From: Castanea sativa
Lineage: Eukaryota; Streptophyta; Magnoliopsida; Fagales; Fagaceae
Reading direction: 5' to 3'
Length of the DNA stretch: 64,000 nt
NCBI RefSeq assembly: GCF_040712315.1
Contig: NC_134014.1
Location: 41,467,634-41,531,633, forward strand
The position numbers were made by a program, and so were the translations under genes. Positions 22,815-35,239 of the stretch are shown here, piece by piece. The notes below the pieces were generated by a model. That model did no database searches. It worked only from the letters and a program-made list of their open reading frames with translations, and had not been told where the DNA came from. Each line of letters starts with the position of its first letter. The stretch's first letter is position 1.

Positions 22815-25800
22815 ATGAAGTTCATGAAACTTGGATCTAAGCCTGACTCATTTCAGATTGATGGAGACAATATTAGGTGAGCATGATGTACTCTTTCAAG
22901 ATCCACTTACAATATATATGCTGAAAATTTATTAAAAGTTACATTACATGCTTGCTAACCTTCATCTTACCCACTTTCTGGTTTTTCAAAAGATTTTCCC
23001 TGATCTTCTTGTTCTCTGTTTGCCTTATGTGTTAAAGCAGATATTCTCTTAAGCTAATTAGTCCTCCAAAAATTCTGTTTTTAAAAACCCTTTGACTGCT
23101 TTAAGGCATGGCGTCCTTGAAAAACTATGTATTAAGTCATCGCGAACTCCATAATAAATTGCTTGATTGATAGAGGGTTTTATCCTTCCCTTCTGCTTCT
23201 CAAGATTTATGGGGTTTTCCTCAACAAAAAATTAAAAATAAATAAATAAATAAAAGAAGAAGAAGATTTATGGGGTTCATGCACACTACACCCAAATATA
23301 ATATTATTTTAGGCTTTACTTTTTTGTTTATCATATGAAGATAAGTAAATCATTTTTTGAAAATTAAAGAATTTAGCTTTTTTTCGCATAATCATATAAG
23401 ATGGCGATTTAATCCTTTGGTAATATTCCCATATTTTCATTGTTACCATCTCAGTTGTAGATTTCCTGTTCATGTTCCTGTCTAATATGAAATTCTATAA
23501 TTTCATGTCCACTAGGTAATGAGATGCCACTCCAGTTTATATTTGGAATAAGTGGGCCTCTTTGATCAAATAAGAAGTTCTTTTGAATGGTTTCAAACGT
23601 TCTATGATTCCTGTATAATTTCTTTTTCACTTGACACCAATGTTTTGCTGTTTGTGTTCCTGCAAAGTTATATAATTTCATTTCCACTGGGTAATGAAAT
23701 GCCCCTCCAATTTCTACTTGGAATTAGTGAACCTGTTTGATCAGCTTAAAAGTTATGAGGATGGTTTCAAACATTCTATGATTTTTCCCTAGGCAATAGG
23801 TTGCAAAAATTTCAAACATCTTATTCAATTTATGGAACTATAAATGTATTTTTAAAATAAATATATATCATAGTAGAACTTTGTAGTCTAAGATTTTTGT
23901 TACAAACTTTAGGATTTTGAATCCACGGTATCCACTCCATACTGGCTATGCATTACCACTAGGTTGTCTAAGTTCAGCCTTCCAAAAGTAGAAGGAAATG
24001 GACATTTTTGAGAATAGTGGGTAGTTCCCTAGTTGGGTTCATAATTAAAACTGCATCTAGAAAAGAAATTTTATATTTAAAACATAATAACATCAAGACA
24101 ATTTGGTTGGTGAGCATCAAGCTTTCCACCCTGGGGTGTGTCTTTTTGGGGTTGTGTCCTCCTTTACTTTTATTATTAAATCATCCTGCATGTTATTTCC
24201 TTCTTTTGATGAGATAACTAATGAATTAAGCACACCAAAAAGGGGGGAAGCTATTCAAATATGCATAGTCTGCAAGCCTCCAAGAGTGGTGCCTGAGAAA
24301 TTAAATGACTGGCCTCTTTCCAAATTTTTTTGCTTCTATAATAATTTTCATTCTGCTTAGTCCTTTGAGTGATATAATCTGTGCTTTCTTGTTCTGCAAG
24401 CTTACACTTGCCAAATTCAAATTAATTAATATTTGTGTATCAAGTTTATTATCAACTCAGAGAAATGCTTGTAATTTCAGATACGTGGCAAGTGATTTGG
24501 CAACTGACATAGTCATTAACATCAGGGATGTGAAATTCTATCTGCATAAGGTATGAAATTGTATCTCTTGCTATGTATGAAATTTATGTAAGAGTGGTTC
24601 CATAGTGATGTTTTGAACTCACTAACCCTGCCAAATACATGGGTAGACTTGATTCTGGTTTCAAACTTAGTTAACAAAGTCTATTCATGTAATTTTCTCC
24701 ATCTCTCAAAACCTTATCTTAAAGGTGGGAATGAAAACCTACCAAATTGTCCAGGTCACTTGGTTTGTTCACTTTACATTGGTTGCTGCTGTAATCATGA
24801 AGAACCGTTTGTAGATCAAAGTAACATCAAACCATTGCGATGGCATATTGTGATGAGATACCCTACTTAGCTAGCTAGACTGGCTCGTGTCTAATAACTT
24901 TCAACAATATGGTTTTAGAAACACAAATATAATGTTTTTTTGGGGGGTACTGGTGGGATTTAAATATGTTGTTTGTTTAGTCATCTAATGCTCTGTAATA
25001 TCTCTGCAGTTTCCCCTTTTGTCCAAGAGTGCACGCTTACAGAAACTGGTTGCAACCGCAAATGAGGAAAACAACGATGAAATTTACATCCAAGACATTC
25101 CTGGTGGACCTGCTGCTTTTGAAATATGTGCCAAATTTTGTTATGGTATGACAGTTACTCTCAATGCATACAATGTGGTTGCTGCTCGATGCGCAGCAGA
25201 GTACCTTGAGATGTATGAAACTATTGAGAAAGGAAACCTTGTCTACAAGATTGATGTCTTCCTCAATTCAAGTGTCTTCCGGAGTTGGAAAGACTCAATT
25301 ATTGTTCTTCAAACAACAAAGTCTCTTCTTCCGTGGTCTGAGGAACTTAAAGTGGTCAGCCACTGCCTTGATTCCATAGCTTCCAAGGCTTCCATTGACA
25401 CTTCCAAGGTGGACTGGTCATACACCTATAACAGGAAAAAGCTCCCATATGAGAATGGGAATGATCCACTCTGGAATAGTGTGAGAGAACTGCAGATGGT
25501 TCCAAAGGACTGGTGGGTAGAAGACCTCTGTGAGCTTCAAATTGATTTATACAAGCGGGTCATGACAACAATAAAGACAAAAGGCAAAGTTTCTGGTGAT
25601 GTCATTGGAGAAGCCTTGAATGCATATACCCTGAGAAGGTTGCCGGGTTTTAGCAAGGGTGTGCTGCAGGGTGGGGATGTTGTAAAGTATAGATCATTGG
25701 TGGAAACCATAGTGCAGCTACTGCCCACAGAGAAGGGCAGCATCCAATGCAGTTTCCTGCTTAAGTTGTTGAGAGCAGCAATAATGTTAGAATGTGGAGA

Positions 25801-27275
25801 AACTGAACGACAGGAACTAATGAGGAGAATTGGCCAGCAGCTTGAGGAGGCTACTGTGGTGGATCTTTTGTTTCGAGCCCCATCTGGGGAATCAATGATT
25901 TATGATGTTGATATAGTGCAAAACCTAGTTGAGGAGTTTGCAATGCTTGAGCAGAATGCTCAGGCTGATTCTCCCATGGAAAATGAATTCCAGGAGATTA
26001 GAAGCCCAAGGTTTGTGCCAGAAGCTTCCAAGGTAATGGTAGCAAAGCTGGTTGATGGCTACCTTGCTGAGGTTTCACGTGATCCCAACTTATCTGTGTC
26101 AAAATTTGTCAATCTTGCTGCAATGGTATCAAGCTTCTCAAGGCCATCTCATGATGGACTCTACCGTGCTATTGACATGTATCTGAGGGTAAGTTACTGA
26201 ATACTTTAGGTCTATCTGTCAGCTTTGAAATTCTAGGTAACAAATAAGGTTTCTATTAGCGAACAAATTAGCATATAGTTCCCTAGTTTGGACATGCAAG
26301 AAATACATGCTACTGTTCTCCTGGTCAAAATCTAACTAGAGATAACCCAATAATTTAGTTTTTATAGATTAAGAATAAAATTTTGGAGGATGTTTGCCTC
26401 TGTGGCCATATTTCTGATCCCAGTTTTCTCTTTCAACATTTGATAAAATCATAGACTTAAGACCATTCTGATCATTCAAGTGTCTACAATTGAGACTTGA
26501 CAATTATCTTTGTACGTGCCTCATGACAGGCAACAATCACTTTTCCATTTGAATCTACAAAACTTTGTTCTTCTTCCTTTGTTAGCCAAATTGTGTAATT
26601 GTAAATTGATGTTTTTCAGATACAGTGCAAAACTTGTATACCCAGAACTAGACCGAGACTATTGCTTTTTGACTAATTGATTGTATTTCAATGCAGGAAC
26701 ATCCTGGGATTGGTAAGAGTGAGAGGAAGAGAATATGCAGGTTGATGGACTGCAGGAAGTTGTCAGCCGAAGCTTGCATGCATGCAGTGCAAAATGAGCG
26801 GCTTCCCTTGCGAGTTGTTGTGCAGGTCCTCTTCTTTGAGCAGCTTAGAGCTACAACTTCGACTGGCAGCAGCACGCCTGAGCTACCTGGTTCAATCAGG
26901 GCCTTAATCCCCGGTGGCTCTCACGGCAGCTCAAGGTCTACTACAACCAACACAGAAGAGGACTGGGATGCTGTACCAACAGCTGAGGATATAAAGGCTT
27001 TGAAAGGGGAGCTTGCTAATTTGAGATTAGGAGGAGGTGATGGGAGAGTTGACAGTAATAGAGATGTAAACGATGGTGCTAAAAATAATGACGAGAAAGT
27101 TGTTGCATATAAGATGAAAGGTTTGGTCATGTCGAAGCTCTTTTCAAAGCTCTGGTCAAGCAAGGAAAGGAATGGTGAAATTAGTAGCTCTGATACATCA
27201 GAAAGCCCTGTTTCTACCAATGCAGATGAAACAAAATCTACCCCTTCCAGAAGTAGGAGGCAATCAGTATCTTAG
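22815..27275 (+). CDS. NPY2: BTB/POZ-NPH3 domain protein, NPY2-like (NPY/MAB4 family)
   Basis: Four coding exons: 22815-22876, 24481-24550, 25010-26188 and 26697-27275 (stop TAG). All introns are GT-AG, and exon phases join without a shift to 629 residues, the usual length for the family. The N-terminus [14 protein letters not shown] and the BTB domain (about residues 29-130, with [18 protein letters not shown]) are typical of NPY proteins. The NPH3 domain starts near [18 protein letters not shown] at residue 211 and runs to about 485 ([36 protein letters not shown]). A short helix, [15 protein letters not shown], follows, and the C-terminus ends [14 protein letters not shown]4 proteins act at the plasma membrane with AGC kinases to keep PIN auxin carriers polar. 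Wording around GELANLRL and [10 protein letters not shown] is closest to Arabidopsis NPY2 as I remember it; NPY4 or NPY5 remain possible. No damage seen. Confidence 0.93.
23493..23785 (+). repeat. Tandem duplication inside NPY intron 1
   Basis: A block starting TATAATTTCATGTCCACT and ending GGTTTCAAACGTTCTATGAT (to about 23611) is repeated from about 23668 to 23785 with a period near 174 bp and roughly 80 per cent identity. It lies fully within the 1604-bp first coding intron. Confidence 0.75.
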
Positions 27276-28449
27276 TCCAGATAGTTTGGCAGAATTGAAG
27301 CACAACTTTGGCCAGTTTGTAAAAATTGCCTCGCTCATTTGACATAGGAAATTAGAACCCACTGACGTATTTCAGCTGATTTTCTATGGGGAATTTTAGG
27401 CAAAGGATGGCATGCGGTTACAGAAAAAAGATGCCTAGAAATTCATTTCTGAGTGTTTGTTGTCACATTATTGTTCCCCGAGATTCAGGTTCTAAGTAGT
27501 GAGTAATGACCTAGTTTTTGTTGTACCATACCAGAGGAATGCCAAACTTGTGGATGTCTTTTTTACTATCATTCTTATTTTCTTTCATAGACTTGAAATC
27601 CAATTCACTCATTTCTTCCACAGAATTACGCCATTCAACATCGCGATCAAGCACACATAACTTGATACCAACAAAAATCTAATGGAAACTAAAGCAAATT
27701 ATTAGTTCATGTGAAAGTATTTAAATATATATATATACATACATATATATATATATATATATATTTCAATTATTAGTTAACAAGTAAGTTTTTTTTTTTT
27801 TTTAGTTTTATTGATTGTAACTTATATTCTCCAGTATATGCACATACTCATTTAAGAATGAACGCAATTAGAATATGTCAAACGTTTATACGTAAGTTTA
27901 ATACAAATCCTTGTTCATTTTTTTATTTTTATCAAGCTCTTAAAAAAAACTTTGTAATGATACGATTGGATACAGTAAATTTTTAGGGTAAATTTTTCAT
28001 TCTAGATTACTATATATAAAAGATAGTTTGTTGACCTATTTATATACTACGGTTGCGTTTGGCATTGGCTTAAAAAGTCAATTTTTTTTACTATTTAGCT
28101 TATTTTTGTTACTATTCATGGGTCTCATTATACTTTTTGGTACTATTCAGAGTTTCACTGTTCTATTTCAGCTACCTTTTAGCTTTATCTACAGTATTTT
28201 CAACAAAAAGTTTTTCATTTCAGCCAAATAAGTTGTTCCCAAACATCAAACACTTTTGATGGTTAATGATGTTAGAGCAATTTTGATTACATAATTTAAC
28301 TTATTACATTTCAAAACTTCACATTTAATTTGTTACTTTTGAAATTAAAGAATTCAATTTGGACTATCCCTAAACTCTAAGATTTAATTATGATACATTG
28401 ATTTGATTTTAATTAATATTCAAAATTTTCAAATAAATTATTATGAAAA
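27276..28449. other. NPY 3' UTR and AT-rich spacer
   Basis: The 3' UTR probably spans the first 250-300 bp, which are less AT-rich than what follows. Beyond it are an (AT)n run at about 27727-27763, a T-run and, near 28045-28245, sequence with GCGTTTGGCA on one side and TTCCCAAACA on the other that may be a weakly conserved MITE. No gene seen. Confidence 0.45.
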
Positions 28450-28480
28450 CTAATCGCAGACCCACGCAATGTGTGAGAAT
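28450..28480 (-). mobile_element. Helitron-like 3' end, minus strand
   Basis: On the minus strand TTCTCACACATTGCGTGGG is followed by TCTGCGATTAG with T next, a short hairpin (CACATTGCGTG) near a TTAG/CTAG-type terminus. The same layout occurs at 35736 (CTCATACATTACACAGAT, then ACGACTAG, T). The 5' end was not found, so only the terminus is annotated. Confidence 0.4.
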
Positions 28481-28569
28481 AGATAATTATTATGTATTGT
28501 AATATAATATAAAAAAATTTCTCTAAATTTTTTTAAAGCTAATTTTTTCTCCCTAAAAATTAAACAATT

Positions 28570-29285
28570 TATATTTAGTCCAATTAGGTCTACTTCGGCC
28601 CACTCGGTCAATTTCGGTCCCCCTTTAGTCCATTTCAAACTAATTGGACCTTGATTCTTTTTATAGGTTTTTTTTTCTTCATTTTTGGGTTGAAAAGTAT
28701 GAAATTTTATTATATTTGGGCTAAAATTTTTAGTTTTGAATTAAAAAATACAAATAAAAATACTAAAATAGATATTAGAAATTAGAAATATGAGCCCTAA
28801 AAATGCAATAAAAATTATAAATATTCATAAGTCTTATTCGGTCCACATTGGTTCTATTCGGTCCATTTTTTCCTCTTCAGTCCAATTTGGTCCTATTCAG
28901 TATATTCGGTCCTATTTAGTCCATTTTGTCCACTAAAGTTATATTTGGTCCAATTCGTTTCATTCAGTCGTATTCAGTCTACTTCGGTCTAATTCTATCC
29001 ATTCAGTCCACATTGACACTTTCGGTCCACATTGGTCCTATAAGGTCCATTCTATTCACTTTTATGGTCATTTAGTCCATTTTGTGAAATTTAGTTCTAT
29101 TCAGTCCATTCTATCCAATTCAGTCCTATTCAGTACACATTGGTCTTACTTGGTCCACTTCAGTCCTATTCGGTCTTATTCGGTCTACCTCATTCCTATT
29201 AGGTCCTACTCTCTCCATTTGATCCACTTTGTTCCATTTGGTCCATTCAAATCACTTCGATTCATTTTGGTCTACTTCGATCTAT
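28570..29285. repeat. Degenerate TTCGGTCCA-type short tandem array
   Basis: Over about 700 bp, words such as TTCGGTCCA, TTCAGTCCA, TTTGGTCCA and TTCGGTCCT recur every 9-20 bp with variable T/A-rich spacers, forming a low-complexity GGTCC array. A smaller related patch is at 31505-31620. Short plus-strand open frames here (29084-29362) are repeat translations, not genes. Confidence 0.85.
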
Positions 29286-31011
29286 TTTTGTGCACTTACA
29301 TAATGAGAAAAGACATGTTTGGGTTGAAAGCACCTAATCTAAATCCAAATTTATTAAAATAATAATAATAAATCTCAAACTCGTAATATCTAAAATTTTA
29401 AGTATAACATTTATTGTTGCTACACTTTTTTGAGCCACATTAATGTAAGTTACCTCGATTTGACTAAATCTAAGTGAAATTCTTTCTAAACATAAATGTT
29501 ATGAATATACAAGTGTATTCTTTAGGGCAATTATTCATTTGCTTTAATTTCATCACTTTTAAATGAATTGCATGAAGTTGATTATACATTTAAGCAAAAT
29601 AAATAAATACATACATATGTATGTATGTATGTATGTATAATTTTTATTTAAATAAATTATTAAAATTATTCATTCTTTTAAAAGAGATTATCATGATAAT
29701 CAAAACTCATATCAAACTTACACTGAATATGTATAATTTATTCTCTAAATTTTATTGTAGAGAGAGAAAGAGAGACTGCTTGTGACAGGGAACTAAAAAA
29801 TATAACACCAAAATGTATCAACCCAAAATAGAGTTTTAAAAACCACAATGATTCATCAATATAAAGTAGAGTTAAAAGAAAGAATAAAAAAAATCAAGAG
29901 AGAGAATAACCACTTTTTCAAGAGAGAACGTGAGAGAGAATAATAAAAAATTTATAAAAAATAATATGAGAAGAAAAGAAAGTAAAAAAAAAAATGTAGT
30001 AATAAACACAAAATTATCCAAGTCATGTCATGTAATAAAATAATATTATATTTTTATATACCATCTTTATAATGCAATATGATAACATTTATGAAATCAA
30101 AGAGAACAAAAAAGACAATAACTTAAAAACACAAAACATAATCACATCAACCCAAAGTAGAGTTCCAAATAATACAAAAATTCATCAACAACCTAAAGTA
30201 GAGATGCAAGAAAAATATTTTTTTTAAATCCACCAAAATTGAGAGAGGGAAATAACCTTTTGTGTGTGGAAAATAAGAGAGAGAAAGAGAGAAATAACAT
30301 TTTGTATGTGAAAAAACTATTAATAAAATGGAAAAGAGAATTGTAAATTTATAGTAAAAGGAAGGGAATAAGAAAAGCAAAAAACAAAGGAAGATAAATG
30401 GATAGAGGAAAAGTGATATTAAGGTAGATAGTAGTAAGGAAATGAAAAGGTGAAAGGGAGGAGAAAAGTTAGAAAAAGTATAACAATAAGTTGGGAAATT
30501 AATAAGGAAAAAAAAATAAAAATAAGAGAGAGAATATTGAAAATGAGTGGATGATATGGTCATTGATGTGACTCAACAAGAGTGTAGTAACAATAAATGC
30601 TACACTTTAGTTTTTTTTTTTTTAGAAACAAACTAACTACTAAACACACACACACACACACACACACACTTTTTAATTAGGCTCTCTCACCAAGCTCAAA
30701 TGCATTCCTTAACCCAAACTACCACTACAAGATGACCTAATTCTTGTAGTAGTAGAGTGGGGCTTTAAGCAATGAGAAAAAGTTACACTCAAGCGATGTT
30801 GGACAACACCCACTTTATTTCTTTTTGAGAAACAAACTATACACATCATATATATATATATGTTAAAATAAACTGTTAACTTTTTAGGACATGGTAAAAA
30901 ATTTCATTATAGTATATAGTTGAATTAATAATAAGTTTAGGTAAAGAAATTTAGTATTAGCTCTAAATGGGTTGAAACTTGAAACTTGGGAGTAGCTTTT
31001 TATTTTTATTT
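29286..31011. other. AT-rich spacer with (ATGT)n, (CA)n and purine-rich repeats
   Basis: It contains an (ATGT)n run at about 29611-29638 and a (CA)n run at about 30641-30668. Two loosely similar purine-rich blocks near 29810-29960 and 30140-30330 share words such as ATCAACCCAAA.TAGAGTT and AAAGTAGAG, suggesting an old duplication. The minus-strand open frame 30147-30563 is a low-complexity Phe/Leu/Ser run produced by the purine-rich DNA. No gene supported. Confidence 0.5.
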
Positions 31012-31163
31012 TTATAAGATAGAAATTCTACTATAATATAATTTAAGTGTATATGTGTGTGAAGCTCCCTTTTGAAGATTTGAACCTCGGTTTTTGCCCC
31101 CCTCTACACTCTACAAAACTTTATATTTGTGGAGTGACCATCATGCTGAGGGTGCACGGTGGT
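31012..31163 (-). mobile_element. tRNA-derived SINE, minus strand
   Basis: On the minus strand it reads ACCACCGTGCACCCTCAGCA and TGATGGTCA (A-box region), then GAGGTTCAAATCTTC (B box), AGCTTCACACACATATACAC, and ends TAGAATTTCTATCTTATAA before a T/A-rich tail. It matches the copy at 47549-47712 throughout. Confidence 0.75.
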
Positions 31164-31504
31164 AAGTTGAAAGTAGTCTTAAATTAGAGAGGTATTTGGA
31201 AAAAATTAGAGTTGCAATTAAAATTTATTTTTCTTCTTTATTTGAACTTTCACTTTAATATATTTTATAGATAAAGATTATAGAGATATGGAATTCAAAT
31301 GATTATATGTAAAATGTTATTTCACATCATTACACTACAAGTTTTTCATTAGGGCTAAATGTCAAAAACTAAGATCACCGCATGCTAAATTTATTATTAA
31401 TGAATTTATATTAAAATCTCTTTGATTTTAAATCCTCATTACTAAGTATTTTTATATCTATAGCTAATATCTAAAAACCGAAGTATAGCATTTATTATTG
31501 TAAA

Positions 31505-31960
31505 ATTTCAATCCATTCCATCCATTTTAGTCTAATTCAGTCCAACTTGGTCCACTTTGGTTTATTTCGGTCTATTCCATCTACTTTGATCCTTTTTGGT
31601 CTACTCGGGTTGAGTCGGTCTTAGTTTGAGTCTACGATGGTCGGTTTTAGGTGAAACTGACGGATTGACGAGATCCGGTTGGATCTTAACAAATCTTGTC
31701 AAGATCGGTCTAGATTTCAATAGATCTTGTCAGATCTACGTCTGATAGAAAGGGGGAGGTTCAGAGAATGGCAAGCTTCGGCGAGGAGGTCGGTCGGGTT
31801 AGTTGGAGTCGGTTTTTCATGTGAAGACTTGCTAACTGACCAGTCAGATTTGGTTTCTGGAAGTAGAGATTCGCCGCCGACCGTCACCGATGTCGGGTCG
31901 GACGATTTTTGGTCTGAGTCAGCCGATTTGGGCAAGTGGGTTGATTAGCAGGTCAAGATG
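31505..31960. other. GGTC-rich patch and GC-rich segment, unassigned
   Basis: The first part (to about 31620) repeats GGTCCA/GGTCTA words like the array at 28570. The rest is GC-rich for this window, with repeated GATCT/AGATC and GGTCGG words (CAAATCTTGTCAAGATCGGT, GTCGGGTCGGACG). Overlapping open frames on both strands have no known motif. It may be the remnant of an element like the GC-rich hAT-type one at 32048. Confidence 0.5.
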
Positions 31961-32047
31961 AAAAACCTTACTTATATATGCTTCTTCTTTAGCCTGACAT
32001 TTTCTTATGTTATTAAAGTTTTGTATTTTTTTTTTCATAATATAAGT

Positions 32048-32725
32048 TAGGGCTGTCCAACCCACCCGGCCACCCACCCGAGCCCGACCCGCCGCCACCC
32101 AATCCAACGTCTCCGGCGGTCGAACGTGGGTCCAAACTCTCTAACTTGACCCCACGCGGGTTGGTTGCCGGTTTTACATTTTAAAACCCATGACACCCGA
32201 CCCGAACCAAAACAATCATCCTCTCCGAAAAATATTACAAATTTTGGACCAAATCTGGTGAGGTCCTTCGAGGCCCGGTGACGTTTTGGTGTTCCTCAAC
32301 TCCAATCCGACCATCCTTGGTCTTCCTTTGCTCAGATTCAGTGTTCCTCAACTCTGATCCGGCCACCCTTGGTCTACCTTCGCTCAGATTTGCTCAAATT
32401 TGGCGATATTGGGTTAAATCTAACTTAGATCTACACAAATCCGACTATTCTTGGTTAGATTGGGCTCCAATCTGCTCAAATCCGGTGATAATCCATTAGA
32501 TCCGGTGGCCTTCAACTCAGATCAACGAAGATAAATCTTCTCCTCCGCTCGCTGTCGCTCATCATCGAACTCGACTGACCCGACTGTTTGCTCCCTTGAG
32601 CCCGACCGACTCAACCCGTGGTGGTCGACGGTCAGTTACGGGTCCGTTTTTGTTCCACCCGATACCAGTGGGTCAGGTCTGGGTTGGGTTCAAAACTGAC
32701 CCGGCCCGACCCGTGGACAGCCCTA
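32048..32725. mobile_element. Non-autonomous hAT-type element, GC-rich interior (678 bp)
   Basis: The ends are TAGGGCTGTCCA and its inverse TGGACAGCCCTA, flanked by the 8-bp direct repeat ATATAAGT at 32040-32047 and 32726-32733. Short TAGGGNTG-type termini with an 8-bp duplication are classic for hAT. The ends carry GACCCG/CGGGTC-type words (GCCCGACCCG, CCCGACCCG), and the interior repeats GCTCAGATT and GCTCAAAT words. No transposase is encoded; open frames inside are composition artefacts. Confidence 0.88.
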
Positions 32726-32733
32726 ATATAAGT

Positions 32734-33236
32734 AATGAATTTACTTATATTTGCTTATTCTTTAGCTTGTTTAAAATGTGTAGAGGATGAACCGTTTGCA
32801 AGGAATATTAGAAACAAATTCTAACTACACATTACATTATTTACAAAATATTTTACCTTATATAATAATTGAATGTAAAATGCATTATGTTTGCTTGGAA
32901 CGAACAAAAAAAAAAAAAAACACATTCAAATAACAAATATATATATATATATATATAATTTAATATAAAAAATTTAATATATTGCATCAACTATACTTCG
33001 TTAGAAAATAGCCATATCATTTTTGGAAGAATTTGAAATTAACTCTTATAAAACTCATCTACTATTTTTATTTTTAACTTAAAAAAAAAAACCAAATAGT
33101 CAAATTTTTCTGCGCTGCGACTAGTTGTCTTAAAACCCCACGCCCTTTTCCCTTTTGTCTGCTCTTACCTTCCCTCTCCTTCTCTTTTTCTTCTTCTTTT
33201 TGAGCAGTGGAATTCGAAAGTTTTGTCGGGCCCTGA
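32734..33236. other. AT-rich spacer
   Basis: It holds an A-run at about 32907, an (AT)n run at about 32938-32957 and a pyrimidine-rich stretch at 33140-33200. No gene seen. Confidence 0.5.
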
Positions 33237-33370
33237 TGTAAGGGCACGAGCCTATTAAGAGTGTCCCAATAAAACACGGCCTTCAGTCCAAAGCCCTTAA
33301 TAAAGGGCTGAAAAGTTAGAAGGACCACAAGACTTTCTCCTGGGTCTGGGCCCGTTTCAGCTCATTGTAA
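33237..33370 (-). mobile_element. Possible gypsy LTR end fragment
   Basis: TGTAAGGGCACGAGCC, followed by a palindrome-rich block (AAGCCCTTAATAAAGGGCT) and CTGGGCCCG, resembles the inverted 3' end of the Tat-type LTRs here (CTTACA terminus preceded by a GGGC...GGCCC block). Only one terminus is visible, so this is tentative. Confidence 0.35.
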
Positions 33371-33944
33371 CCATAGTGGCACTCTCTTTCTCTTTGTTGC
33401 CTGACCAAAAGAGTGTCATCCTCATATTCATTGACCCAATTTTTTTTTTCTTTTTTAAATCCATCATAGAAATAAGAAGTTACAATTTGTAACAATACTC
33501 TATCTACGAAAGTTCACTGGGATGAGTCATTTCAATGCTGTAAAAGCTTTTCTAAAAAGGGAATCTTTCTTTTGAGAATTGGACTTATATGGTTTTATAA
33601 CTAAATATACAATAAATTGACCTTGACTTGATATTAAGGGTCACTCCAAGTCTTAATCAAAAATGCTAACCACAAATTTAGCCATGTTCCAACTAAAAAA
33701 GATAAGCCTAGATATAATTAGGACAAAAAATGCATCTAGTCAAGGTGGGGTTTTCTTAATTTATGTTCCCCCTAAATTTTTATCAAATTCTAAAGACTTT
33801 AAGCATATCCTTTAGACCAAGTTCACTAATTAAAAAGATGCTCTTGCAGACAATTCATTTTGAATGACTAAAGTCTCTCACATCAAACACTACCTAACAT
33901 CACTCCTCAAAATTCCTAATCCACAAGAAAGAGAGGATAGAGTC

Positions 33945-33981
<37 letters not shown>

Positions 33982-34894
33982 CTAAATGGCACATTTAAAC
34001 TTTAAACCACTTTTTATAGGTTTTATCCTCTCAAAGTTTCAACAATTGCCTCGCAATTCCTTAAGAACTTGGCAAAGATAGGAAAGTCGATGCGGTCTAA
34101 GTTTGACTATTAATTTTGCTACTGTTTGAGTTGTACTTGTACCCCACCTTCTTCATACCTAAACCACCAAAATATTACTAGTAGTTCAAGTCAACCAGAT
34201 GCGAGAATTAAAAAAGGGGCTAAACATTGATAAAAAATCCTTGTCTTTGGAAAAATCTTTTGGTAGGAGACTTGAAAAATAGGACTTTGGAGAGTGAGCT
34301 TCCACACAGACCACACCTTGATATCTTTAATCTATAAATTAAAGTATTATTACTACATTCACGCCTACTTACCTAATTCAAACTTGAGCAAGTGTGCCCA
34401 TGTTTGTTTTTATACAATCAAACTTGTTTGACACTTTTTTAATTTATTTGTGATGACTCCATGTTTCATTAGTAAGGAGATATATAACAGATTGAAAGTT
34501 GCATGTGGGATTATAATAAAATTTTGATGCTATAAACTATATATGATGAAACATTGTTTAATCGTGATTGATTGGACTTCACCTGCTTTTATATATATAT
34601 AGAGAGACATATATATTATTGAGATTGCTTAGATTCAAAACTATAAAAGAAGATACTTCTACAACATTGATAGATGTTTGATTTGACAACTAAAAAAATT
34701 AGATATTTTTTTTTAAAGGAAAAAAATTAGATATTATGATGTTAATGAAAATGTTTATATATTTAGGTATAAACAAGAGAGGGCGGTTGGGTTTTTTATT
34801 TTATTTTTGGAAGGAGTAATGAGATGAGATTATTTTTTGACAAATTGTAATTTGTATAATTTTTGATAAACAAATTGTTATTATACAAATTGTT
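33371..34894. other. AT-rich spacer with (AG)n microsatellite
   Basis: A perfect (AG)n run lies at about 33947-33979. The remainder is AT-rich with no open frame of interest and no inverted termini that I could pair. Confidence 0.5.
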
Positions 34895-35095
34895 ATTTGT
34901 ATAATTATTATGTACATAGAGAGGATTTTATTTTTTAAAAATATATTAATTTTTAAAGTTATTGTGTACATAGAGCAAACTTGTATTTTTTTAAATATAT
35001 TAATTTCTGAAGTTATTGTGTACATAGAGAGAACTTGTATTTTTTTAAATATATTAATTTCTAAAGTTATTACGTACATAGAGAGAATTTAAAAG
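34895..35095 (+). repeat. 54-bp tandem repeat array
   Basis: GTACATAGAG starts at 34912, 34966, 35020 and 35074, a strict 54-bp period. Each unit contains a T-run, AAATATATTAATTT and AAAGTTATT. About 3.3 units are present. Repetitive peptides on both strands (YIERILFFKNILIFK-like) are translations of the array. Confidence 0.92.
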
Positions 35096-35236
35096 AAATT
35101 ACTATTACTTACTCTCTTTTTTTTGTTTAGAGTCATAATTTTTCATTCATAACTAAATTTCTTATAACATCTTTTATATAGTTCACACATTACAATATAG
35201 TTCACACATCACAAAAGGTTATAGAGTTACCACATC

Positions 35237-35239
<3 letters not shown>

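Noticed and set aside
30147..30563. 138-codon Phe/Ser/Leu-rich minus-strand frame, superficially membrane-like
   Set aside because: Low-complexity translation of purine-rich DNA; no start context, splice sites or conserved residues.
31717..32790. Open frames in GC-rich DNA on both strands
   Set aside because: Frames overlap on both strands and lie in or next to a non-autonomous hAT-type element; openness reflects composition.
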